Source: an uncultured Oscillospiraceae bacterium (lineage in GTDB: Bacteria; Bacillota; Clostridia; Oscillospirales; Oscillospiraceae). From it: 64,000 nt of DNA. The notes under the pieces are model-generated. The model was given only the letters and a program-made list of their open reading frames with translations. It did not search any database and was not told where the DNA came from. A program made the position numbers and the translations under genes. Position 1 is the first letter of the stretch. Each line of letters begins with the position of its first letter. This document shows, in pieces, positions 36,049 through 44,573 of the stretch. Location of the stretch: the NCBI GenBank assembly GCA_910578735.1, contig CAJTSQ010000008.1:1-64000 (forward strand), given 5' to 3'.

Positions 36049-37389
36049 ATGACTGGCGCAATGTACGCCGCCCTGGGCGGCCTGAAATCCCACATGAGCA
36101 AACTGAACGTCATCGGCAACAATATCGCCAACGTGAACACCTACGGCTATAAGGCGCAGCGGATGAGCTTCAAGGAGTCTATGTACACCACCAGCCGTTC
36201 CGGCTCCAATGGCGGGGCTACCGCCGGCGGTAATAACCCCTCCCAGGTCGGTTACGGCACTATGGTTGGGTCCATCGACCTGAACATGAGCCCCTCCACC
36301 TACGCCCCCACCGGCTGGGGCCTGGACACCTATATCGACGGCGAGGGCTTCTTTATGGTGGGTGATAAGGACGGCAATATCATGGGCAACTCCGACCTGA
36401 GCAAGCTGGACCTGAGCCGCGTGGGTGACTTCTGGGTTGATCCCGAAGGTTATATCTGTAACCGTGACGGCAAGTGCCTTTATGGCTTTGCCCGGGTGCA
36501 GAATCCGGATTATATCCCGAATCCGACAGAGAAGGACAAGACTGATGCTGCGGCCGCAAAGCCCCCAAAGGATATCACAAGTAAGACGATTATCAGCTCG
36601 CAGCTGGTTCCCCTGCGCGTGCCCCTGTCCGCCGCCGCGCCGACCGAGAAGAACGGCGGTTTGATTCCTGGAGATGCTACTGCCACACCGCCCACGGAAG
36701 ATTCTTATTTGTGGGATGAAGGCGATCCTGTTTACCCTTATCTGGTCGAATCGACAAGCGCTGATGGCAAGACCTATATGGTAAATCAGTATGCCGAGCC
36801 GAATACGAAAGCTACGATTCCGGGCGCTAACAATAATAATCCCGGTGGTGGCGGCGGCGGTGGCGGTGGTGCTGCCGGTACTGTCCCAGATACCCCCAGC
36901 TCTATCGTTCCCGGCGAGGATACCGATCCCTTGTCTACGTCTGGTGTGCTGCACGTCCAGCTAAAGAGCATGGGCGTTGAAAAGAATGGTGCCATTACCG
37001 GTATTGCCGCCAATGGTGAGACTGTGATTCTTGGCTATATTGCCATTGCCAACGTTGACAGCCCTGACGGCGTGACCCATATTGACGGCCCCTACTACAA
37101 AGCCATGGGCGGCGCGGGCAAGGTGCGCGTCTCCGCGCTGAACGGTGTGCTGGAGGGTAAATATCTGGGCAACCAGGTTATCAAGGACGATGTGCCCCCC
37201 GACCCTGCTGACGCCATCGTCAACGAAAAAGCCGTAGAGCTGCGTGACGGCGGCCTGGAGGCCTCCAGCACGGACGTGGCGGAGGAGTTCTCCCAGATGA
37301 TTACCACCCAGCGCGGCTATCAGGCCAACACCCGTATCGTCACCGTCACCGACTCCATGCTGGAAGAGCTGGTGAACATGAAGCGGTAA
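36049..37389 (+). CDS. flgE: flagellar hook protein FlgE
   Basis: A 446-aa hook protein. N-terminal 'MYAALGGLKSHMSKLNVIGNNIANVNTYGYKAQR' and C-terminal 'EFSQMITTQRGYQANTRIVTVTDSMLEELVNMKR' are canonical. The middle (residues about 124-304) has AT-richer codons and includes a run of Asn and about nine Gly (about 276-290), an unusual flexible linker in a hook subunit. The ATG at 36049 follows AAAGGAAG. Confidence 0.94.
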   Translation: MTGAMYAALGGLKSHMSKLNVIGNNIANVNTYGYKAQRMSFKESMYTTSRSGSNGGATAGGNNPSQVGYGTMVGSIDLNMSPSTYAPTGWGLDTYIDGEGFFMVGDKDGNIMGNSDLSKLDLSRVGDFWVDPEGYICNRDGKCLYGFARVQNPDYIPNPTEKDKTDAAAAKPPKDITSKTIISSQLVPLRVPLSAAAPTEKNGGLIPGDATATPPTEDSYLWDEGDPVYPYLVESTSADGKTYMVNQYAEPNTKATIPGANNNNPGGGGGGGGGAAGTVPDTPSSIVPGEDTDPLSTSGVLHVQLKSMGVEKNGAITGIAANGETVILGYIAIANVDSPDGVTHIDGPYYKAMGGAGKVRVSALNGVLEGKYLGNQVIKDDVPPDPADAIVNEKAVELRDGGLEASSTDVAEEFSQMITTQRGYQANTRIVTVTDSMLEELVNMKR

Positions 37390-37411
37390 GCAATATTTTA
37401 AGGTGAGCGCC

Positions 37412-37555
37412 AAAGGCCCCCTTGCGAAAGGGGGCTGGCACCGCTGAAAGCGGTGACTGGGGGATTCCGTCAGCCGGAACCGCTCCGCGCGGGCGGAATC
37501 CCTCCACCACCGGGCTGCGCCCGGCGGTCCCCCTCCCTTTGGCAAGGGAGGCTTT
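37412..37555 (+). repeat. five-hairpin palindromic repeat, copy 3, inside the fla operon
   Basis: Same five-hairpin order as the copies at 13418 and 15087, same orientation as the latter. It sits between flgE and flbD, so it would be transcribed as part of the operon mRNA. Confidence 0.87.
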
Positions 37556-37607
37556 ATGGAGAGCGTTCTATGGGAGCTTGATTGGAAAGAGGAAAGGAAG
37601 GTTTATC

Positions 37608-37823
37608 ATGATCCAACTGACAAAACGCAATGGCGAGCGGTTTTTGCTCAACCATCAGCAAATCCAGTGCATCGAGATGATTCCCGAGTCCAAAATTGTC
37701 ATGATGAACCGGGATTACTTTATCGTCAAGGAGTCCCCGGAGCAGATCATCCGGCGCATTACCGAGTACAACGCCAAGGTGCAGGATGTTCACCGGGTTT
37801 TAACCATCGAGGACCGGCGCTGA
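37608..37823 (+). CDS. flbD: flagellar FlbD family protein (SwrD)
   Basis: A 71-aa protein starting 'MIQLTKRNGERFLLNHQQIQCIE' with a C-terminal 'FIVKESPEQIIRRI'. It is the FlbD/SwrD family, which in B. subtilis increases motor torque. GGAAAGGAAGG precedes the ATG. Between flgE and motA as in many Firmicutes. Confidence 0.92.
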   Translation: MIQLTKRNGERFLLNHQQIQCIEMIPESKIVMMNRDYFIVKESPEQIIRRITEYNAKVQDVHRVLTIEDRR

Positions 37824-37835
37824 ACCGGTCCCCCT

Positions 37836-37915
37836 AGGGCATGTTTGACAGGTGCCAGTCCGGCGCCAGGAGGCCCTCGGGCCCGGATGGGGCTGACGCC
37901 TCTCAAATGTGCCCT
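37836..37915. repeat. ~80-nt inverted-repeat structure between flbD and motA
   Basis: AGGGCATGTTTGACAGG (37836-37852) pairs with CCTCTCAAATGTGCCCT (37899-37915) over 17 positions with one mismatch and two G-T pairs. Inner hairpins such as GGTGCC-AGTCC-GGCGCC lie between. Could be a small mobile repeat or a regulatory RNA fold upstream of motAB. Confidence 0.5.
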
Positions 37916-37962
37916 GAGACAGAAAAATTACCCCCTGTGGGGAGAGGAGCGGACATACGGCA

Positions 37963-38793
37963 ATGAATTTGACTTACATTATCGGTACCATAGGCGCCTT
38001 CCTGGTCATGGTCTTCGGCATGATCTTCGACAAAAACGGAGCGGGCTTTTCCGAGATGATCAATTTTACCAAGATCGGAAACTTTTGGGACCCGTCCAGT
38101 ATCCTTATCGTGGTTGGCTGTACTATTTTCGTCTTGGTGTCCAGTTTCCCCCCCAGTGCCCTGAAGGACATCCCCAAGCACTTCAAGATTATGATGAACA
38201 CTAAGAAGAACGACCCCATGTCTGCCATCGACCAGCTGGTGGAGCTGGCCCAGGTGGCCCGTAAAAACGGCCTGCTGGCCCTGGAGGAAAAGGGCAACCA
38301 GCAGGAGGACCCCTTCTTCAAACAGTGCATCATGCTTATTGTGGACAACAACGACGCCGACCAGGCCAAGGAAATCATGATGAACGACATCGAGCAGTCC
38401 TGTGCCCGGCATGATGACGCCGCCGGCATGTACGACAAGGCCTCCGCCATAGCCCCGGCCTTCGGCATGGTGGGCACCCTGGTGGGCCTGATCAACATGC
38501 TGGCCGCCATGGACGTCTCCAGCGGCGGCGGCGACCTGGGCCCCTCCATGGCCACCGCCCTGATTACTACCCTCTACGGCTGCGTGCTGGCCCACATGAT
38601 CTTCGGCCCCATCGCCAACCAGCTGCGCAAGCGAGACGAGGAGGAAACCCTGTGTAAGCTCATCATCGTGGAGGGCATCATGTCCATCCAGTCCGGCGCC
38701 AACCCCAAATTCCTCCGGGAGAAGCTGCTCACCTTCATGTCTCAGAAGCAGCGCGACGGCGAGGGCGGCGGAGGCAAGAAGAAAGAGGAGTGA
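37963..38793 (+). CDS. motA: flagellar motor stator protein MotA
   Basis: A 276-aa stator subunit with four membrane helices, the cytoplasmic charged loop after helix 2, and the conserved 'KASAIAPAFGMVGTLVGLI' helix 3 with its functional Pro. Gly/Lys-rich C-terminus. GAGAGGAG precedes the ATG. motA and motB are inside the fla operon here. Confidence 0.96.
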   Translation: MNLTYIIGTIGAFLVMVFGMIFDKNGAGFSEMINFTKIGNFWDPSSILIVVGCTIFVLVSSFPPSALKDIPKHFKIMMNTKKNDPMSAIDQLVELAQVARKNGLLALEEKGNQQEDPFFKQCIMLIVDNNDADQAKEIMMNDIEQSCARHDDAAGMYDKASAIAPAFGMVGTLVGLINMLAAMDVSSGGGDLGPSMATALITTLYGCVLAHMIFGPIANQLRKRDEEETLCKLIIVEGIMSIQSGANPKFLREKLLTFMSQKQRDGEGGGGKKKEE

Positions 38794-38823
38794 TCCTCTG
38801 TCCCCTGGAACTGAGGTGAAAGT

Positions 38824-39627
38824 ATGGCAAGCATTAAAAAGAAAAGCTCCGGCGGTGGCGGCGGCGCCAACTGGATGGATACCTATGGCGACATGGTCAC
38901 CCTGTTGCTGTGTTTCTTCGTCCTGCTCTATTCCATGTCCACCATTGACACTAAAAAATGGGAATGGATCGTCCAGCAGTTCAACAAGGATTATAACCCC
39001 ACCCAGGCCGTAGAACCGGGGCCGGAGCCGGACCCAGCCAACAGCGGCGGCGGCGCCGGCCTGCCCACCACCCAGGTGGATGAGGCCATGCAGGAGCTGT
39101 ACGATTTTCTGGCTGCTTTCGCCCAGCAGCAGGACAGCTCCGTTTCGGTGAGCAAGGGGGACGGCTACGTGTTCATCTCCTTTGACGACACCGTCTTTTT
39201 CGACGGTGACAGCTCCACCATCCGCCCCGAGGGCGAGGCCCTGCTGGATGGCATCATCCCCGCCCTGGAGAGAGCGGGGCAGTATGTGGACGAGCTGCGA
39301 GTCATGGGCCATACCGCCCAGCGCCAGGCCAATGCCCCCAACAGAGTCGATACGGACCGCCGCCTGGCCTCCGGGCGGGCCACGGAAGTGGTGATATACC
39401 TCCAGGAGCGCCTCGACTCCATATCCCCCGGCCGCTTGATTCCCATGGGCTATGGACAGTGGCGGCCCGTGTCCGGCAACGAGACCAGCGAGTCCCGGTC
39501 CAAGAACCGCCGGGTGGAGCTGGTCATCACCGGCAAGGACCTGGAGAATATCCTGGAAGACAACTTTGAGCAGTACTATACCATGTATGAGACGACCACC
39601 GGCCAGACCGTGGAGAGGCCGGATTAA
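38824..39627 (+). CDS. motB: flagellar motor stator protein MotB
   Basis: A 267-aa stator subunit with a basic Gly-rich N-terminus, one membrane helix starting 'YGDMVTLLLCFFVLL' with the ion-binding Asp23, a plug/linker, and an OmpA-like peptidoglycan-binding domain (about residues 100-260, 'RVMGHTAQ...DRRLASGRA..V'). GAGGTGAAAGT precedes the ATG. Confidence 0.96.
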   Translation: MASIKKKSSGGGGGANWMDTYGDMVTLLLCFFVLLYSMSTIDTKKWEWIVQQFNKDYNPTQAVEPGPEPDPANSGGGAGLPTTQVDEAMQELYDFLAAFAQQQDSSVSVSKGDGYVFISFDDTVFFDGDSSTIRPEGEALLDGIIPALERAGQYVDELRVMGHTAQRQANAPNRVDTDRRLASGRATEVVIYLQERLDSISPGRLIPMGYGQWRPVSGNETSESRSKNRRVELVITGKDLENILEDNFEQYYTMYETTTGQTVERPD

Positions 39628-39680
39628 GGCTGTGCGTTCCCGGTGTGGGAAAAGACCTGGTTAGCAAATGAGGGAGTAAT

Positions 39681-40670
39681 ATGGCTGAAGTCTTATCACA
39701 AAGTCAGATAGACGCCCTGCTGAACGCCGCCCGAAGCGGCGAGCTGGACGTAGACGCTCCATCGGAGAAATCCTCGGAGCAAAAATATCGTAAATACGAC
39801 TTTTACAGCCCGAGGAAGTTCACTAAGGACAGGCTGAAGATGCTAAACAGCATCTTTGAGGGCTACGCCCGGGTTATCAACTCCAGGATCAACGCCCTGC
39901 TTCACACAACTTGTGAGATCGAGGTGGACAGTGTGGAGGAGCAGCGATATTATGAGTTCTCCAACGCTCTGACCGAGAGCGATGTGGTGGCCCTGGCCAA
40001 GATCGATCTGGAAAAGCTCCAGGAGGACACCCCCATTCTGGTCCACCTGGCCACGCCGGTGCTGCTGTCCATGCTGGACCGCCTGATGGGCGGCGAGGGC
40101 GACCCCGACCCCAACCTGCCCGGTGATTACAACCTTACCGACCTGGAACTGAATATGTACGAGGACTTCGTCCGGGACCTGATCTCCATCATGGGAGGCA
40201 GCTGGGAGAACTATATCACCCTGCACTTTGAATATACCCGTACCGAGGTGAACCCCACCCTGGTCCAGCTCATCGGTTACGACGAGACGGTGGTCATCGT
40301 GGGTCTCAATATCAAGTTTCCCAACTGCGCGGGCCGGTTCAGCCTGTGCCTGCCCGGCGTGATGCTAACCAATATCTTCAGCGAGATCAGCAAGAACACG
40401 ACCCGGCGCACCACAGGCGAGGATAAGTCTGATGAGATTTTCGGTACCCTGCGGGAATCCGAGCTGGAGATCGTGGCCGAGCTGGCCCGGACCCGTATTT
40501 TACTCAGCGATCTGTACCACTTGAACGTAGGCGACGTGGTGGATATCAAGCGGCCCAAGGACTCTCCCGTCTTCCTGAATATCGGCGGGCGGCGGTGGTT
40601 CGACGGGCGCATGGGCACCAGCAATAAGCAGGTGGCTGTGAAAATAGGCGAAACCTACTACAAAGCCTAA
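39681..40670 (+). CDS. fliM: flagellar motor switch protein FliM
   Basis: A 329-aa C-ring protein. The N-terminal docking peptide LSQSQIDALLN (residues 5-15) is the site that binds CheY-P, and in some bacteria FlhG. A CheC-like middle domain and a SpoA (FliN-like) C-domain follow. No fliL lies between motB and fliM. Confidence 0.97.
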   Translation: MAEVLSQSQIDALLNAARSGELDVDAPSEKSSEQKYRKYDFYSPRKFTKDRLKMLNSIFEGYARVINSRINALLHTTCEIEVDSVEEQRYYEFSNALTESDVVALAKIDLEKLQEDTPILVHLATPVLLSMLDRLMGGEGDPDPNLPGDYNLTDLELNMYEDFVRDLISIMGGSWENYITLHFEYTRTEVNPTLVQLIGYDETVVIVGLNIKFPNCAGRFSLCLPGVMLTNIFSEISKNTTRRTTGEDKSDEIFGTLRESELEIVAELARTRILLSDLYHLNVGDVVDIKRPKDSPVFLNIGGRRWFDGRMGTSNKQVAVKIGETYYKA

Positions 40671-40685
40671 AAGGAGCGATTCTGG

Positions 40686-41975
40686 ATGGAAGATATTATT
40701 TTCAACCCGATGTTCATAGATGCCATCGGGGAAATCATGAACATCAGCCTGGGCTCCTCCGCCACTGCGGCCTCCAATATGCTGGACCACCGGGTGGATA
40801 TCACGACCCCCAGGGTGGAGATCGTCAATGCGGAGGACTTCGCTCTGGGCAAAATCGAGCCGGCCGTGGGCGTGGAGATCAAATACGTCTGCGGCCTGGA
40901 GGGCAGCAACATCATGCTGCTCAAGCGCAGCGATGTGAAGGCCATCGTAGACATCCTGCTGGGCACTGAGACCCCCGATGAGGAATTTGAGCTGAACGAC
41001 CTGTCCATCAGCGCCGTGTGTGAGCTGATGAACCAGATGATGGGCTCCTCCTCCACCGCCCTGTCCGACCTGCTGGGCCGCATGGTGAACATCTCCACCC
41101 CTGAGTCCTTTGAGCTGCAGGACCTGGATAAAGTGAAGGAGGAACATTTCCCCGTCACCCAGGGCCCGGTGGTGGTGGTCCGGTTCAACCTGACCATTGA
41201 AGAGGTGCTGGACAGCGAGTTTATGAATGTCATGTCGGTGGAGCTGGCCAAGGAGCTGGTGTCCGGCTTTGGGCTGGAGATGAACGAGGAGGAACCCGCC
41301 ACGGCCCCAGCGGCTCCCGCCCCCGCCCCCGCGCCTGCGCCTGGCGGAGCCTCCCTCAGCCAGGAGGAGATCGAAAAGCTGCTGGGCAGCGGAGGGGCTG
41401 CACCTGCTGCGGCGCCGGCCCCCGCGCCTGCTCCGGCCCCGGCGCCTGCGGCGGCTCCCGCAGCTCCTGCAGCCGGGCCCGCCCCCGCCGGAATGCCGGC
41501 CGGCGCCCCCCCTGTGGCCCCCGGCGAGCAGCCCGTCTACCCCGGCTATCCCCCCTATGGGCAGATGCCCGGCGGATACCCCTATCCCTATCCGCCCTAC
41601 CCCATGTATCAGCCCCAGCCCGCGCCGCCCCCGCCGGATCCCAAGGTCATCAATGCCCAGCCGGCCCGGATGCAGCCTTTGGATGCCGAGACCAAGCTGG
41701 GGCCGGAGCAGAAGCAGAACCTGGACCTGATTATGACCGTCCCCCTGGAGGTGGCGGTGGAGATCGGCCGTACCCGCCGAAAAATTCAGGATATCCTCTC
41801 CTTCTCCAAGGGCTCCCTGGTGGTTCTGGACAAGTTGGCCGGCGACCAGGTGGACCTGCTGGTCAACGGGCAGTGCGTTGCAAAGGGCGATGTGGTAGTG
41901 ATCGACGACAACTTCGGCATCCGCATCACCGAAATTTTGCAGAAACCGGACATTAATGAGTTAATCCAGGGATAA
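40686..41975 (+). CDS. fliY: flagellar motor switch phosphatase FliY
   Basis: A 429-aa C-ring protein with an N-terminal CheC-like phosphatase domain (about 1-205; 'IGEIMNISLGSSATAASNML', 'SAVCELMNQMMGSSSTAL'), a long Ala/Pro-rich linker and a C-terminal FliN/SpoA domain (about 340-429). Unlike B. subtilis FliY, which begins with an LSQDEIDALL peptide, this protein has none at its N-terminus; LSQEEIEKLLG is instead at residues 224-234 in the linker. Confidence 0.95.
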   Translation: MEDIIFNPMFIDAIGEIMNISLGSSATAASNMLDHRVDITTPRVEIVNAEDFALGKIEPAVGVEIKYVCGLEGSNIMLLKRSDVKAIVDILLGTETPDEEFELNDLSISAVCELMNQMMGSSSTALSDLLGRMVNISTPESFELQDLDKVKEEHFPVTQGPVVVVRFNLTIEEVLDSEFMNVMSVELAKELVSGFGLEMNEEEPATAPAAPAPAPAPAPGGASLSQEEIEKLLGSGGAAPAAAPAPAPAPAPAPAAAPAAPAAGPAPAGMPAGAPPVAPGEQPVYPGYPPYGQMPGGYPYPYPPYPMYQPQPAPPPPDPKVINAQPARMQPLDAETKLGPEQKQNLDLIMTVPLEVAVEIGRTRRKIQDILSFSKGSLVVLDKLAGDQVDLLVNGQCVAKGDVVVIDDNFGIRITEILQKPDINELIQG

Positions 41976-42027
41976 AAGCGCCCAATTTAAATATAAATCT
42001 GAAATTTGAAAAAAAGGATGGTTAACT

Positions 42028-42393
42028 ATGGCTAAAATTCTGACGGTTGACGACGCTGCTTTTATGCGGAAGGTCATCAAGGACACTCTGAGCAAGGCCG
42101 GCTACACCGAGATCTTTGAGGCTGAAGATGGGGCGATGGCGGTGGAGAAGTACAACGAGATCAAGCCTGATCTGGTGCTGATGGATATCACCATGCCCAA
42201 CATGGACGGCCTGGAGGCGTTGAAGGCCATCCGCGCCGTTGACGCCAACGCCAATGTGGTCATGTGTTCCGCCATGGGACAGGAGACCATGGTCATTGAC
42301 GCTATTCGCTCCGGAGCCAAGGACTTTATCGTCAAGCCCTTTAAGCCCGAGCGCGTGCTGAAGACCGTTACCTCCATCGTGGGCGAGCCCTGA
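42028..42393 (+). CDS. cheY: chemotaxis response regulator CheY
   Basis: A 121-aa single receiver domain. Acidic pocket Asp8/Asp9, phosphoacceptor Asp53 in LVLMDITMPNMDG, Ser in VMCSAMG and Lys in DFIVKPFKPE. CheY-P binds FliM. AAAAAAGGATGG precedes the ATG. Its position between fliY and fliO is the normal Firmicute order. Confidence 0.97.
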   Translation: MAKILTVDDAAFMRKVIKDTLSKAGYTEIFEAEDGAMAVEKYNEIKPDLVLMDITMPNMDGLEALKAIRAVDANANVVMCSAMGQETMVIDAIRSGAKDFIVKPFKPERVLKTVTSIVGEP

Positions 42394-42394
42394 T

Positions 42395-42766
42395 ATGACG
42401 CTCCCCCAAATTCTAGGCGTCCTGAGTATGCTGGCCGCCGTCCTTCTGGTGCTGGTCGGGGCCTATGCGTTCACCCGCTGGGCGGGCAAGAACCTGGCCG
42501 GCGGATTTACCGGCGTTCTGGGCGGCAGCGGCCGTATTGAGGTGCTGGACCGGGCCAGCCTGGGAAAGGACCAGCTCCTTCTGGTGGTCCGGGCCGGCCA
42601 GCGCTATCTGCTGCTGGGCAGCGCCCCCAACGGGGTGACCCTGCTGGCGGAGCTGACCCAGGAGGAGGGGGAGAATTGGAAGCTGCCCGCGCCCCGGACA
42701 GACCAGACAGGGAAGCAGTTTCCCGATTTCCGCGCCCTGATGCGGCGGCTGAGAGAGAAAGACTGA
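42395..42766 (+). CDS. fliO: flagellar biosynthesis protein FliO
   Basis: A 123-aa protein with one N-terminal membrane helix (about residues 6-26) and a small cytoplasmic domain 'GRIEVLDRASLGKDQLLLVVRAGQRYLLLGSAPNGVTLL' of the FliO/FliZ type. It helps assemble FliP. Starts one base after cheY. Confidence 0.88.
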   Translation: MTLPQILGVLSMLAAVLLVLVGAYAFTRWAGKNLAGGFTGVLGGSGRIEVLDRASLGKDQLLLVVRAGQRYLLLGSAPNGVTLLAELTQEEGENWKLPAPRTDQTGKQFPDFRALMRRLREKD

Positions 42767-42806
42767 CCACATAGCAATGCTGGCCGTGAAATGAGGTGAG
42801 GAAAGG

Positions 42807-43478
42807 ATGCCAACTGACGCGCTGATTAATGTAAATGGCGACAGTGTGCAGGCGCTGGAGATTCTGTTTTTTACCACTGTCCTGATGCTCCTCCCCTCTC
42901 TCATCATCATGATGACCTCCTTCACCCGGTACATCGTGGCGTTTTCCTTCCTCCGCAGCGCCATGGGCACCCAACAGACCCCGCCCAACATGGTGCTCAT
43001 CGGCATGGCCCTGATCCTGACCCTGTTTACCATGACCCCCACTCTGAACGCCGTCAATGAGGAGGCCTTTGCCCCCTACCAGGCGGAGGAGATCGATCAG
43101 GTGGAGTTTTTTGAGCGGGCCCAGGTGCCCTTCAAACGCTTTATGGCCAGATGGACCGCGCTGGAGAGCATGGAGCTGTACTGCCGCATGGCCGGCGTGG
43201 ACGAACCGGAGACAGAGGAGGAGGCAGTTCAGCTTCCGCTGACAGTAATTGTTCCGGCCTTTGTCACCACCGAGCTGAAGCGGGCTTTTGAAATCGGCTT
43301 CCTGCTGTATATCCCCTTCATGCTCATTGATATGGTGGTGTCCTCCACTCTGATGTCCATGGGCATGATCATGCTCCCGCCGTCCATGATTTCCACCCCC
43401 TTCAAGCTGCTGCTGTTTATCCTGTTGGACGGGTGGCAGTTGCTCTTCGCCACCCTGGCCGCCGGCTTCAGCGGGTAA
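42807..43478 (+). CDS. fliP: flagellar export gate protein FliP
   Basis: A 223-aa export gate protein with four membrane helices and conserved segments 'MMTSFTRYIVAFSFLRSAMGTQQTPPN' and 'PAFVTTELKRAFEIGF...PFMLIDMVV'. No cleaved signal peptide is evident, making it shorter than Gram-negative FliP. Confidence 0.96.
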   Translation: MPTDALINVNGDSVQALEILFFTTVLMLLPSLIIMMTSFTRYIVAFSFLRSAMGTQQTPPNMVLIGMALILTLFTMTPTLNAVNEEAFAPYQAEEIDQVEFFERAQVPFKRFMARWTALESMELYCRMAGVDEPETEEEAVQLPLTVIVPAFVTTELKRAFEIGFLLYIPFMLIDMVVSSTLMSMGMIMLPPSMISTPFKLLLFILLDGWQLLFATLAAGFSG

Positions 43479-43487
43479 GGAGGGAAC

Positions 43488-43751
43488 ATGGACACAAATT
43501 CGATTACCCAAACCCTGCGGGAGGGCGTCTGGGTTGCCATCAAGCTGGGCGGCCCTATGCTGATTCTCAGTATGGCAGTGGGTGTACTCATCGCTATTTT
43601 TCAGGCGGTGACCCAGATTCATGAGCAGACCATCTCCTTTATCCTAAAGCTGATCGTGGTCATCCTGGTCCTCCTCATAGGAGGAGGCTGGATGATGGAG
43701 ACGCTGCTGGAGTATACCCGAGAAATTTTTACCCTGATGGCCACCCGGTAG
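43488..43751 (+). CDS. fliQ: flagellar export gate protein FliQ
   Basis: An 87-aa protein with two membrane helices and the FliQ pattern 'GPMLILSMAVGVLIAIFQAVTQIHEQTI'. Between fliP and fliR. AAGGAGGG precedes the ATG. Confidence 0.96.
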   Translation: MDTNSITQTLREGVWVAIKLGGPMLILSMAVGVLIAIFQAVTQIHEQTISFILKLIVVILVLLIGGGWMMETLLEYTREIFTLMATR

Positions 43752-43767
43752 CAAGGGGGGGATAATT

Positions 43768-44532
43768 GTGGACTGGACACAGCTGACCCTCTTTATGCTG
43801 ATCGTGGGAAGAATGACCGGCTGCATCGTGTTTAACCCCCTGTTAGGACGGCGGGGTGTCCCCGGAATGGTCAAGGCCGGGCTGATTATGCTGCTGTCCG
43901 TCGGCGTGTACCCCCTGGCCACCATGGAGGCGGAAATTCCGTCCACCATGCTGGGCCTGGCGCTGGTCTTCCTGCTGGAGATGTTCCTGGGCTACGTGCT
44001 TGGGCTGATAGTAAACATCTTTTTCTATATCCCCCTGCTGGCCGGTTCGACCATTGATACCCAGATGGGCCTGTCTATGGGCGCCACCTACGACCCCGCC
44101 TCCGGGACCCAGGTAACCGCCACTTCCACCCTGCTCAACGTGCTCATGTCGCTGCTGTTTTTCGCGGCCAACGGACATCACACCCTGCTGCGTATTTTTG
44201 TGACCTCGGGCCGGGTGGTCCCCTTTGGGGGCGTGACCCTGGGGGAGGACCTCTATGCGGCCCTGATTGAGCTGTTTATCAGCTGCACCGTCCTGGGCGT
44301 GAAGCTCTGTATGCCCATCCTGGCAGCGGAGCTGATGGGTCAGGTGGGCATGGGCATTCTGATGAAGGTGATTCCCCAGATCAACGTGTTTGCTATCAAC
44401 ATCGAGCTGAAGGTGATTATAGGCCTGTCCCTGACCCTGATCCTGATGTCCCCCTTCAGCGAGTTCCTATTGGATGCGGAGGCTCAGATGCTCCTAGAGA
44501 TCCAGCGCATACTGCCCCACATGTCAGGTTGA
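43768..44532 (+). CDS. fliR: flagellar export gate protein FliR
   Basis: A 254-aa membrane protein with about six helices and FliR signatures 'RMTGCIVFNPLLGRRGVPGMVKAGL' and the 'ELMGQVGMGILMKVIPQINVFAINIELKVIIG' end. GTG start after GGGGGG. Confidence 0.95.
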   Translation: MDWTQLTLFMLIVGRMTGCIVFNPLLGRRGVPGMVKAGLIMLLSVGVYPLATMEAEIPSTMLGLALVFLLEMFLGYVLGLIVNIFFYIPLLAGSTIDTQMGLSMGATYDPASGTQVTATSTLLNVLMSLLFFAANGHHTLLRIFVTSGRVVPFGGVTLGEDLYAALIELFISCTVLGVKLCMPILAAELMGQVGMGILMKVIPQINVFAINIELKVIIGLSLTLILMSPFSEFLLDAEAQMLLEIQRILPHMSG

Positions 44533-44573
44533 TCAGGCACAGTTAAATCGGCTGACAGAGGGGGGAGAACTCC

